Shown here: positions 1 to 5,824 of the stretch, piece by piece
How positions within the stretch are numbered: position 1 is the first letter of the stretch
Layout: each line of letters starts with the position of its first letter
Assembly (NCBI GenBank): GCA_964353935.1
Contig: CAYGXL010000118.1
Location: forward strand, 1-8,440
Reading direction: 5' to 3'
Source of the DNA: JAOUJD01 sp964353935
GTDB lineage: Bacteria; Pseudomonadota; Gammaproteobacteria; Burkholderiales; Burkholderiaceae_F
DNA: 8,440 bases
Position numbers and translations under genes: made by a program
The notes under the pieces: generated by a model
Told to the model about the DNA's origin: nothing
The model's input: the letters and a program-made list of their open reading frames with translations, nothing else
Database searches by the model: none

Positions 1-959
1 ACTCCGGCGCGCAGGCCAACGAGGCGGTCTTCCTCGCCGTCCTGAACCCCGGCGACACGATCATGGGGATGAGCCTCGCCGAGGGCGGCCACCTCACGCA
101 CGGCATGCCGCTCAACATCAGCGGCAAGTGGTTCAAGGTCGTCAGCTACGGCCTGGACGAGCGCGAGGAGATCGACTACGACGCGATGGAAAGCCTCGCG
201 CACCAGCACCGGCCCAAGCTGATCATCGCCGGCGCCTCGGCCTATTCGCTGAAGATCGACTTCGCGCGCTTCGCGAAGGTCGCGCGCGACATCGGCGCCG
301 TTTTCATGGTCGACATGGCGCACTACGCCGGCCTGATCGCCGCGGGCGTCTATCCGAGCCCGATCCCGCACGCCGACGTGATCACGTCGACCACGCACAA
401 GACGCTGCGCGGTCCGCGCGGCGGCCTGATCCTGATGAAGCCGCACCTGGAGAAGCCGATCAACTCGGCGGTGTTCCCCGGGCTGCAGGGCGGCCCGCTG
501 ATGCACGTGATCGCCGCCAAGGCGGTCGCGTTCAATGAAGCGCTCGCGCCCGAGTTCAAGGCCTACCAGCAGCAGGTGCTGGTCAACGCGCGCGTGATGG
601 CCGAGACGCTGGTCAGGCGCGGCCTGCGCATCGTGTCCGGCCGAACCGAGAGCCACCTGATGCTGGTGGACCTGCGCGCCAAGGGCATCACCGGCAAGGA
701 CGCCGAGGCGCTGCTCGGGCAGGTGCACATCACGATCAACAAGAACGCGATCCCGAAGGATCCGGAAAAGCCGATGGTCACCAGCGGCATCCGGCTCGGC
801 TCGCCGGCGATGACCACGCGCGGCTTCAGGGAGGCGGAGGCCGAGAAGACCGCGAACCTGATCGCCGACCTGCTCGACAACCCGCGCGATCCGGCGACGG
901 CGGACAAGGTGCGCCGCGAGGTCGCGACCCTGACCGAGCGGTTCCCGGTCTACGGCTGA
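1..959 (+). CDS. glyA: Serine hydroxymethyltransferase, C-terminal part (5' end outside window)
   Basis: Cytosolic PLP enzyme that converts serine and tetrahydrofolate to glycine and 5,10-methylenetetrahydrofolate. The open frame runs from base 3 with no start, so the gene is cut by the window edge. About 318 codons are visible against the usual 415-420, so roughly 100 N-terminal residues are missing. The visible part opens with SGAQAN, a conserved SHMT motif. It then shows DMAHYAG (cofactor-binding Asp and His) and STTHKTLRGPRGG, whose Lys (codon 399-401) forms the PLP Schiff base. TSGIRLGSPAMTTRGF follows, with the substrate-carboxylate Arg at 792-794. It ends TGA at 957-959 without truncation. 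nrdR follows 96 bases downstream on the same strand, the order commonly seen in beta- and gammaproteobacteria. Identity is very secure. Confidence 0.98.
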   Translation, partial: SGAQANEAVFLAVLNPGDTIMGMSLAEGGHLTHGMPLNISGKWFKVVSYGLDEREEIDYDAMESLAHQHRPKLIIAGASAYSLKIDFARFAKVARDIGAVFMVDMAHYAGLIAAGVYPSPIPHADVITSTTHKTLRGPRGGLILMKPHLEKPINSAVFPGLQGGPLMHVIAAKAVAFNEALAPEFKAYQQQVLVNARVMAETLVRRGLRIVSGRTESHLMLVDLRAKGITGKDAEALLGQVHITINKNAIPKDPEKPMVTSGIRLGSPAMTTRGFREAEAEKTANLIADLLDNPRDPATADKVRREVATLTERFPVYG

Positions 960-972
960 CCGGCGGGGACGC

Positions 973-1000
973 GTGGCGCGCACGTACCGCCGCGTACACT
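973..1000 (+). promoter_or_regulatory. Weak candidate sigma70 promoter for nrdR
   Basis: TACACT at 995-1000 matches four of six bases of the -10 consensus. The matching upstream hexamer, GTGGCG at 973-978 with 16-base spacing, is poor. A transcript from here would begin close to base 1007, about 50 bases before the nrdR start. This rests on a single hexamer in a GC-rich gap. nrdR could equally be read through from glyA, as no hairpin with a T tract separates the two. Confidence 0.2.
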
Positions 1001-1055
1001 TTCGCGCCATGCGCCGCCCCGGCACCTTCGGCCTCGCCTCGCGCGGGAGACTCGC

Positions 1056-1526
1056 GTGAAGTGCCCGTTCTGCCAGAACGCGGACACGCAGGTCATCGAT
1101 TCGCGCGCGTCGGACGAAGGGGCGACGATCCGCCGCCGGCGCCGCTGCCTGGCCTGCGAGAAGCGCTTCACCACGTACGAGCGCGTCGAACTGGCGATGC
1201 CGAGCATCATCAAGCGCGGCGGCGGGCGTGCCGACTACGACCGCGAGAAGCTCCTCGGATCGATGCAGCTGGCGCTGCGCAAGCGGCCGGTGCCACGCGA
1301 GGCGGTCGACGAAGCCATCAGCCGGATCGAGGACAAGCTCCTGTCGTCGGCGCAGCGCGAGATCAAGAGCGAGAAGGTCGGCGAGCTCGTGATGCGCGAG
1401 CTGAAGCGGCTCGACAAGGTCGCCTACATCCGCTTCGCCTCGGTCTACCGCAGCTTCGAGGACGTCGACGAGTTCGCCGAGGTGGTGAGGGAAATCCGTC
1501 CGGCGAAGCGTCCGCGGCGCCGCTGA
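1056..1526 (+). CDS. nrdR: Transcriptional repressor NrdR
   Basis: Nucleotide-sensing repressor of ribonucleotide reductase operons. It binds ATP/dATP through an ATP-cone and binds paired NrdR boxes through a zinc ribbon. The 156-residue product has the zinc ribbon at 1-45, with C3, C6, C31 and C34 as two CxxC pairs around a basic RRRRR stretch, then the conserved FTTYER. The ATP-cone covers about residues 49-139 and ends in the family hallmark KVAYIRFASVYRSFEDVDEF. Length is typical (about 150-160). The start is GTG at 1056, because MKCPFC is the invariant NrdR N-terminus; GGGAGA at 1045-1050 is a modest ribosome binding site 5 bases upstream. The tail is unusually basic (KRPRRR) but otherwise regular. 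No NrdR box was recognised in front of the gene, so autoregulation is not supported here. Confidence 0.98.
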   Translation: MKCPFCQNADTQVIDSRASDEGATIRRRRRCLACEKRFTTYERVELAMPSIIKRGGGRADYDREKLLGSMQLALRKRPVPREAVDEAISRIEDKLLSSAQREIKSEKVGELVMRELKRLDKVAYIRFASVYRSFEDVDEFAEVVREIRPAKRPRRR

Positions 1527-1590
1527 ACTCCCCCGGGGGCGCACCGCGTTCCCGTCGTTGACGCCGGTCAAGCCCGCAACAAACGCGGGA

Positions 1591-1619
1591 CTTGCGGCTC
1601 CGCCCGCGCGACCTAGGCT
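1591..1619 (+). promoter_or_regulatory. Tentative promoter upstream of hsp20
   Basis: CTTGCGG at 1591-1597 resembles the start of a sigma32 -35 element (CTTGAAA). About 14 bases later comes CCTAGGCT (1612-1619), which is a poor match to the sigma32 -10 CCCCATNT. Read as sigma70, TTGCGG and TAGGCT are 16 bases apart and each matches three of six positions. The position, about 55 bases before the hsp20 start, is sensible, and heat-shock control would be expected for this family. The motif itself is weak. Confidence 0.22.
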
Positions 1620-1660
1620 GAAAGCGAGGCTTGGGAGGGCTCCCGGGCCGTCATCGCTGG

Positions 1661-1667
1661 AAAGGAG
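1661..1667 (+). promoter_or_regulatory. Ribosome binding site that selects the hsp20 start
   Basis: AAAGGAG at 1661-1667 is a near-perfect Shine-Dalgarno. ATG at 1668 abuts it with no spacer, while the in-frame ATG at 1674 lies 6 bases downstream, the normal distance. The second ATG is therefore the likely start, which removes two residues from the longest open frame. Confidence 0.8.
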
Positions 1668-1673
1668 ATGAAT

Positions 1674-2120
1674 ATGACGAATCTCCTTGTACGTCGTCGC
1701 AATGACCTGGCGCCGTGGTTCGACGACATGTTCGGTGATTTCTGGAATCGCACCGGCATGCCTGCCATGCCGCGCTACGCGGAAGCGGCGCTGTCGGGCC
1801 GCGCGCTAATGGACGTCGTCGACAAGGGCGACATGTATGAAGTGAAGGTCGACATGCCGGGCGTGAAGAAGGAGGACATCAACGTCACGGTGGAGGGGGC
1901 GCGGGTTTCCATCAGCGCCGAAACGAAGACCGAGAAGGAAGAGAAGGAAGGCGACAAGGTGCTGCACACCGAGCGCTTCGCCGCGAGTTACGCACGCACG
2001 TTCGAACTGCCGGTCGATGTGACCGAGGCGGGTGCGGAGGCCCGCTTCGACGACGGCGTGCTGACGCTGACGCTGCAGAAACGCACGCCGCAGACGAGCA
2101 AGCGCCTCGAGGTCCACTGA
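1674..2120 (+). CDS. Small heat-shock protein, Hsp20/alpha-crystallin family
   Basis: ATP-independent cytoplasmic holdase chaperone that forms oligomers and binds unfolding proteins under stress. From the start at 1674 it has 148 residues, normal for bacterial Hsp20. The N-terminal arm (about 1-44) carries APWFDDMFGDFW, the aromatic-rich segment typical of these proteins. The alpha-crystallin domain (about 45-138) contains DMPGVKKEDI (60-69), the charged EKEEKEGDK loop, ERFAASYARTFELP and the signature DDGVLTLTL near residue 126-134. The short C-terminal tail has RLEV in place of a classic I-x-I anchor. The gene stands alone, after a 147-base gap from nrdR and before a strong terminator. The downstream gene is convergent. 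Which Hsp20 subtype it is (IbpA-like or otherwise) cannot be fixed from sequence alone. Confidence 0.95.
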   Translation: MTNLLVRRRNDLAPWFDDMFGDFWNRTGMPAMPRYAEAALSGRALMDVVDKGDMYEVKVDMPGVKKEDINVTVEGARVSISAETKTEKEEKEGDKVLHTERFAASYARTFELPVDVTEAGAEARFDDGVLTLTLQKRTPQTSKRLEVH

Positions 2121-2139
2121 GGTCGGGCCGCGAGACCCA

Positions 2140-2160
2140 CGGCCGGCGCAACGCCGGCCG
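2140..2160 (+). repeat. Perfect 9-bp inverted repeat with 3-base loop, downstream of hsp20
   Basis: CGGCCGGCG at 2140-2148 and its exact complement CGCCGGCCG at 2152-2160 surround CAA. This is a very stable GC hairpin starting 20 bases after the hsp20 stop. It has no T tract on either strand, so it is not an intrinsic terminator by itself. It lies directly before the terminator hairpin and may protect the mRNA 3' end or cause pausing; that role is inference. Confidence 0.75.
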
Positions 2161-2165
2161 CGCAC

Positions 2166-2197
2166 GGGCCGCCGATCCACGGCGGCCCTTTTCGTTT
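2166..2197 (+). terminator. Rho-independent terminator of hsp20
   Basis: GGGCCGCC (2166-2173) pairs perfectly with GGCGGCCC (2181-2188) across a 7-base loop and is followed by TTTTCGTTT (2189-2197). Eight GC pairs with an immediate T-rich tract is a textbook intrinsic terminator for plus-strand transcription from hsp20. There is no A-rich tract on the left flank, so it should not stop the convergent patatin transcript. Confidence 0.9.
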
Positions 2198-2230
2198 CCT
2201 CTCGGCGTTGTCGAGACGGCAAGCCGAGGG

Positions 2231-4480
2231 CTACGGCCTCCCCAGCAGCAGATAGAGGCTCCAGTTCCCGGATCCGCCCATCCCGAATCCGAAGAAGGCC
2301 GGACCCAGGAACGTGTCGGCGCCCAGGAACACGGAACCGGACCACGCGGTTCCCCCGGAGGGGAGGCCGCCGAAGCGGTCGGACGCTCGTCCGATTTCGG
2401 CCGAAGCCCCGGCGTAGACGCCGCTGCCGAGGATGTCGGGCAGTGGAAGGATGCGGTTGTAGTACATCAAACGGCCGAAAGAGTACCGGCTGCCGTTGAA
2501 CTGGCCGATCCGGTAGCCCGACAGGCGTAGCGGACCGCCGAGCGAGAAGGACTCGTACGCTGGCAGGTCCGAATTCAGGTTGCTGGCGCCCGAGACCGTG
2601 AGGGCGAGCACGTGCCGCCCCCAGCTCTGTGCTCCCCGGAACTCCGCCTGGGCCCATTGATACTCGCGGTCGGAGCCCAGGGACTCCATGGCAGCGTACG
2701 CGGCGGCCGTGATTGAAAAACCGTGTGTCGGGAAGAAGGCGTGATCGACCTGGTCGACGAACAGGCCTGCGCGCAGTCCCCCGGTCTTCTCATCGACTCC
2801 CGGCAGCATGGGAGAGCCGGTCTCGACCCGCGCGTCGACCTGTGTCAACTGCGGGCCGAGGCGCACCTGACCCCAGGTGCCAAGCTCGCTGCCCACATCG
2901 ATCCCGATCCGGCGCGACTTCACGAGGTAGTCGGCGACCTTGTCGTCCTCGATGAAGATTCCGCGCGTCTGCTGCCCGATCAGGAAGTACGGCGCAACGA
3001 ACAGGCGGCCCGTCGCGCTCAGCGGCTGGTAGAACTGCGTGAGGAAGTGGGTGTCCTCCCCGATCTGCAACTGCGTGTCCCACTCGCCCCCGAGCTTGTT
3101 CATCCAGGTCTTGCGGTACTGGACCAGCAGGTTGAACGCGCTGTCGCCCGAGAAGTCGGTCGCCAGTCCGAGGCCGAAGCGCAGGTAGTCCGGCCCCCAG
3201 GACTTCTCCCGAGGCTCGATGACCATCGCACGCGGGCCGGTCTCGCCGGTGGTAAGGCGGTAGCTGATGCTTTCGAAGTCGCGCCGGCCGTAGATGCGCC
3301 TCAGGTCGGCGCCGACCATCTCCTCGGACAGCGGCTCGCCCGGCTTGCTCTCGACGAGGGCGGCCAGCACGGCCGGGTTGGTGCGCTGCAGCCCTTCGAT
3401 GCGGATTTCGTCGACGGTGCCGAGCGCCTTGCTTTCGGCGACCTGCGTCGATCGCAGCGCCGCGAATTGCTCTGGCGGCAGGCTGTAACGCGAGAGCGAT
3501 TTCGCCATCGCGCGTGTCGCCTGCTCGCCCACCTGGATGGCGTCGGCCGCGCGCTTGAAGTCGCTCGCGGAGATGTCGCCTAGATCCGGCGCGATCAGCA
3601 CGTCGCGATCGGTGAGGCGCTTCAACTGGTCGTCCACCGTTTGCTTGCCGAGGAAATTGACGAGTTGCCCGGCCACGCTCAGCGCCGAAGTGATGTCCTT
3701 GCGCTTCATCAGCGGCGTGGAGATGTTGACGGCGATTACGACGTCAGCGCACAGCTTGCGCGCCTCGTCGATCGGCAGGTTGTTGGCGATGCCGCCGTCC
3801 ACCAGCAACCGGCCTTCGATCTCCACCGGCGCGATCGCGCCGGGCACCGACATGCTGGCCCGCATCGCCTGTGCGACGCTGCCACGGTCGAGCACCACCG
3901 ATTCGCCGGTTTCGATGTCGGTCGCCATCGCGCGAAACGGGATTGGCAGCTTGTTGAAGTCGGAGACTCCGAACGACGGCGTTGCCAGCAATCGGAAGAA
4001 CGACTCGATCGAGACGCCGGCGATGACGCCCTTCGGCAGCGCCAGGCCGTCTTCCGTGACGCCGAACTCCGGCGCGAAGAGCGTCATGTAGTCCTCCATC
4101 TTGCGGCGGACGGCGATCTCCTTGCGGGGCGGACGGTCGCGGAAGATGCCGTCCCAGTCGGCCTTGGTGACCAGGGCCGCCATATCCTCGGGCGAGCGTC
4201 CCGCGGCGAACGTCCCGCCGACGATCGCTCCCATGCTGGTGCCTGTCACGCAGTGGATCGGCACGCGCAGTTCCTCGAGGACTTTCAGCACGCCGACGTG
4301 CGCGAGGCCGCGCGCGCCGCCGCCGGACAGTGCGAGGCCGATGCGCGGAGCGGTGGTTTTGGACGCAAGCAACTCGGGCGCCGGCGCGGTCTGTGCGCTG
4401 GCTTGCGCGCACAGCAGCGAAGACATCGCGATCGCGGTGATGCTGAGCCTGAACGCGACAGCAGTCGAACTAGATGTCAT
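2231..4480 (-). CDS. Patatin-like phospholipase with outer-membrane barrel (PlpD/type Vd autotransporter type)
   Basis: Predicted secreted lipase or phospholipase A carried on its own outer-membrane barrel, as in Pseudomonas PlpD and Fusobacterium FplA. The start at 4480 gives 749 residues beginning with a signal peptide (about 1-30, ending AQASAQ). A longer frame from 4573 would put 31 unrelated residues before it. The patatin domain covers about 45-330: oxyanion loop GGGARG (53-58), nucleophile elbow GTSMG with Ser82, and DGG with Asp228 completing the Ser-Asp dyad, so it should be active. A POTRA-like segment follows (about 355-424, VDEIRIEGLQRTNP...), then an Omp85/BamA-type barrel from about 430 to the end. 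The protein ends LLLGRP, without the terminal aromatic residue common in such barrels. GGAG lies only 2 bases before the start. It is convergent with hsp20 and divergent from the barrel gene at 5018. The exact lipid substrate is unknown. Confidence 0.93.
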   Translation of the reverse strand: MTSSSTAVAFRLSITAIAMSSLLCAQASAQTAPAPELLASKTTAPRIGLALSGGGARGLAHVGVLKVLEELRVPIHCVTGTSMGAIVGGTFAAGRSPEDMAALVTKADWDGIFRDRPPRKEIAVRRKMEDYMTLFAPEFGVTEDGLALPKGVIAGVSIESFFRLLATPSFGVSDFNKLPIPFRAMATDIETGESVVLDRGSVAQAMRASMSVPGAIAPVEIEGRLLVDGGIANNLPIDEARKLCADVVIAVNISTPLMKRKDITSALSVAGQLVNFLGKQTVDDQLKRLTDRDVLIAPDLGDISASDFKRAADAIQVGEQATRAMAKSLSRYSLPPEQFAALRSTQVAESKALGTVDEIRIEGLQRTNPAVLAALVESKPGEPLSEEMVGADLRRIYGRRDFESISYRLTTGETGPRAMVIEPREKSWGPDYLRFGLGLATDFSGDSAFNLLVQYRKTWMNKLGGEWDTQLQIGEDTHFLTQFYQPLSATGRLFVAPYFLIGQQTRGIFIEDDKVADYLVKSRRIGIDVGSELGTWGQVRLGPQLTQVDARVETGSPMLPGVDEKTGGLRAGLFVDQVDHAFFPTHGFSITAAAYAAMESLGSDREYQWAQAEFRGAQSWGRHVLALTVSGASNLNSDLPAYESFSLGGPLRLSGYRIGQFNGSRYSFGRLMYYNRILPLPDILGSGVYAGASAEIGRASDRFGGLPSGGTAWSGSVFLGADTFLGPAFFGFGMGGSGNWSLYLLLGRP

Positions 4481-4603
4481 GACTCCGCTCTCGGTATCTG
4501 GTGGGCGATGAAAAGCGCGGAAAACGAAAGCAACTTGCGCTGCAATGACGAGAGGCGTGTTGTGCGAGGTCAAGGGGCTCAGGTCGGCGGCGGAAGAGAC
4601 AGG

Positions 4604-4637
4604 CGATCAGCCAGCAGGCAAGGCGCTGCTCTGATCG
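4604..4637. repeat. Bulged 12-bp inverted repeat (hairpin) upstream of the patatin gene
   Basis: CGATCAG (4604-4610), a 2-base bulge CC, then AGCAG (4613-4617) pair in order with CTGCT (4626-4630) and CTGATCG (4631-4637) across an 8-base loop. All twelve pairs are Watson-Crick. Neither strand has a T tract after it, so a terminator is unlikely. It lies about 125 bases before the patatin start and could be an operator or a structured 5' leader; which one is not decidable here. Confidence 0.6.
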
Positions 4638-4672
4638 ACCGCACACCGCAATCGAGATGACAAGTTCGCACT

Positions 4673-4682
4673 CGTTCGAACG
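4673..4682. repeat. 10-bp perfect palindrome CGTTCGAACG
   Basis: CGTTCGAACG reads identically on both strands. The overlapping arms GTTCG (4664-4668) and CGAAC (4677-4681) add a second inverted repeat. It could be a dimeric-regulator site in the divergent intergenic region, but a 10-bp palindrome can occur by chance and no regulator is recognised. Confidence 0.3.
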
Positions 4683-5006
4683 CCGCATGATCGCGCCTGC
4701 CCCTGGCCGTGATGGGGCGACCAGGTCCGCTCCGACGCTACTCGGTGACCGCGGGATGGCTGCGACGGTGTCGGGGCGCCTCGGACGGTACGGTTTGACA
4801 TCCCGCAAGGAAAACATCTGCGCCTGTCTGAAATGGTGAAGGCCGCGTCCTGCTTTGTATAGGGCGCCCCGCCTTCTGGTTTGACAATGCTCCTCACACG
4901 ATCAAGCGCGACGGCCTGCCGCGGACCGCTGCGAGGCGTTCGCTCGTGCGCGCATGAGGGTGCTCAGGGACGTACGAACACTCTTGAACGGACTTTCCCG
5001 CGACCT

Positions 5007-5010
5007 GGAG
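5007..5010 (+). promoter_or_regulatory. Ribosome binding site for the outer-membrane barrel gene
   Basis: GGAG at 5007-5010 stands 7 bases before the ATG at 5018. It supports that start, which also gives a proper signal peptide. Confidence 0.7.
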
Positions 5011-5017
5011 AAGTGAG

Positions 5018-5824
5018 ATGAAGCGCTACCCGACGTTGATTGCGCTCGCGCTGCTGTTCGCGGCATCCGCAGCGGCGCAGGAGGGCGACGCGACCAACCT
5101 CGCGAAGGCCGCGCAGAACCCCATCGCGGACATGATCAGTGTGCCGATCCAGTACAACATCAATTTCGACACCGGTCCGCTCGGTGGAACGCAGCATCTC
5201 GTGAACATCCAGCCGGTTTACCCGGTGAAGTTGAACGCCGACTGGAACGTCATCACCCGCACGATCGTTCCCGTGATTTCCCAGCCGGCCTTCGCGGCCG
5301 GTCAGGATCGCGAGTTCGGCCTCGGAGACATCCAGTTCTCGGCTTTCCTCTCCCCCGCCGCGCCAGTGGGCGGTTGGATCCTGGGCGTGGGCGCGATTGC
5401 GCAACTGGACACGGCGACCGACGACCGGCTCGGGCAAGGGGCCTGGGGACTGGGACCCACCGCGGTTGCACTGAAGATTTCCGGGAGCTGGGTGTACGGC
5501 GCGCTCATCAACAACGTCTGGTCGGTGTCCGAGGACGATGGCCGGCCCGGCGTCAACCAGATGCTGATCCAGCCCTTCATCAACTACAACTTCCCCGATG
5601 CGCCCGGACGCTACCTCTCGTTCTCGCCGATCGTCACGGCGGATTGGAAGGCCGATAGCGGTCAGCGCTGGACCATTCCGCTCGGACTCAGCATCGGGCA
5701 GATCCTGAAGATCGGCGGGCAACCGCTCAACCTTCAGGCCGGGGCCTACTACAACGTCCAGCACCCGGACGACGGGGCCCGCTGGCAGATTCGCTTCCTC
5801 GTCGCGTTCCTGTTCCCCAAATGA
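5018..5824 (+). CDS. Outer-membrane beta-barrel protein, 'neuromedin U'/transporter-like family
   Basis: This belongs to a bacterial family often labelled 'neuromedin U' or 'transporter' in databases; the label has no biochemical basis and the function is unknown. The product has 268 residues. A signal peptide covers about 1-20 (lysine/arginine start, LIALALLFAASAAA core, cleavage before QEG). The segment LAKAAQNPIADMISVPIQYN (28-47) matches the conserved opening of the family as I remember it. After it come alternating polar/hydrophobic, aromatic-rich strands (for example WNVITRTIVPVISQP, YLSFSPIVTADW) ending in WQIRFLVAFLFPK, as expected for a small barrel. The start has GGAG 7 bases upstream. 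Its TGA stop overlaps the ATG of the next gene, so the two are almost certainly co-translated. The Phenol_MetA_deg-like barrel group is a possible wider relative. The barrel call is firm; any substrate is unknown. Confidence 0.82.
   Translation: MKRYPTLIALALLFAASAAAQEGDATNLAKAAQNPIADMISVPIQYNINFDTGPLGGTQHLVNIQPVYPVKLNADWNVITRTIVPVISQPAFAAGQDREFGLGDIQFSAFLSPAAPVGGWILGVGAIAQLDTATDDRLGQGAWGLGPTAVALKISGSWVYGALINNVWSVSEDDGRPGVNQMLIQPFINYNFPDAPGRYLSFSPIVTADWKADSGQRWTIPLGLSIGQILKIGGQPLNLQAGAYYNVQHPDDGARWQIRFLVAFLFPK

Larger units (their letters stand above)
4481..5017. other. 537-bp divergent intergenic region
   Basis: This lies between the patatin start and the outer-membrane protein start and must hold promoters for both. 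I see no RNA gene and no convincing coding frame; short open frames on both strands have no family resemblance and lack ribosome binding sites. Visible structure is a long bulged hairpin (4604-4637), the palindrome CGTTCGAACG (4673-4682) and the palindrome GGGCGCCC (4862-4869). Two copies of GGTTTGACA (-35-like TTGACA at 4795-4800 and 4881-4886) occur, but neither has a -10 box at proper spacing. TATAGG at 4858-4863 is the best -10-like hexamer but has no good -35. Confidence 0.7.

Noticed and set aside
1573..1589. CCCGC/GCGGG hairpin after nrdR as a terminator
   Set aside because: The stem is only 5 bp with a 7-base loop, and no T tract follows; too weak to call.
1806..2657. A 283-codon minus-strand frame spanning hsp20 and the end of the patatin gene
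   Set aside because: It crosses the hsp20 terminator and is antisense to hsp20 and out of frame with patatin. Its composition is that of a GC-rich shadow, with no recognisable motif.
4481..4573. 31-codon N-terminal extension of the patatin protein from the ATG at 4573
   Set aside because: It would bury the clear signal peptide that starts at the ATG at 4480, and the added residues do not look like a signal or a domain.
2723..4660. Long plus-strand open frames (2723-3583 and 3641-4660, up to 339 codons) antisense to the patatin gene
   Set aside because: They mirror the patatin coding frame in GC-rich DNA, are rich in Arg, Ala, His and Asp as expected for an antisense shadow, and show no domain or ribosome binding site.
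4795..4863. TTGACA at 4795-4800 and TATAGG at 4858-4863 as a promoter for the barrel gene
   Set aside because: The two hexamers are 57 bases apart, and neither has a matching partner at 15-19 bases.
4607..4897. Minus-strand frames (4607-4897 and 4470-4817) and a plus-strand 60-codon frame (4657-4839) in the divergent gap
   Set aside because: No ribosome binding sites, no hydrophobic or structural pattern, no family resemblance, and mutually overlapping.
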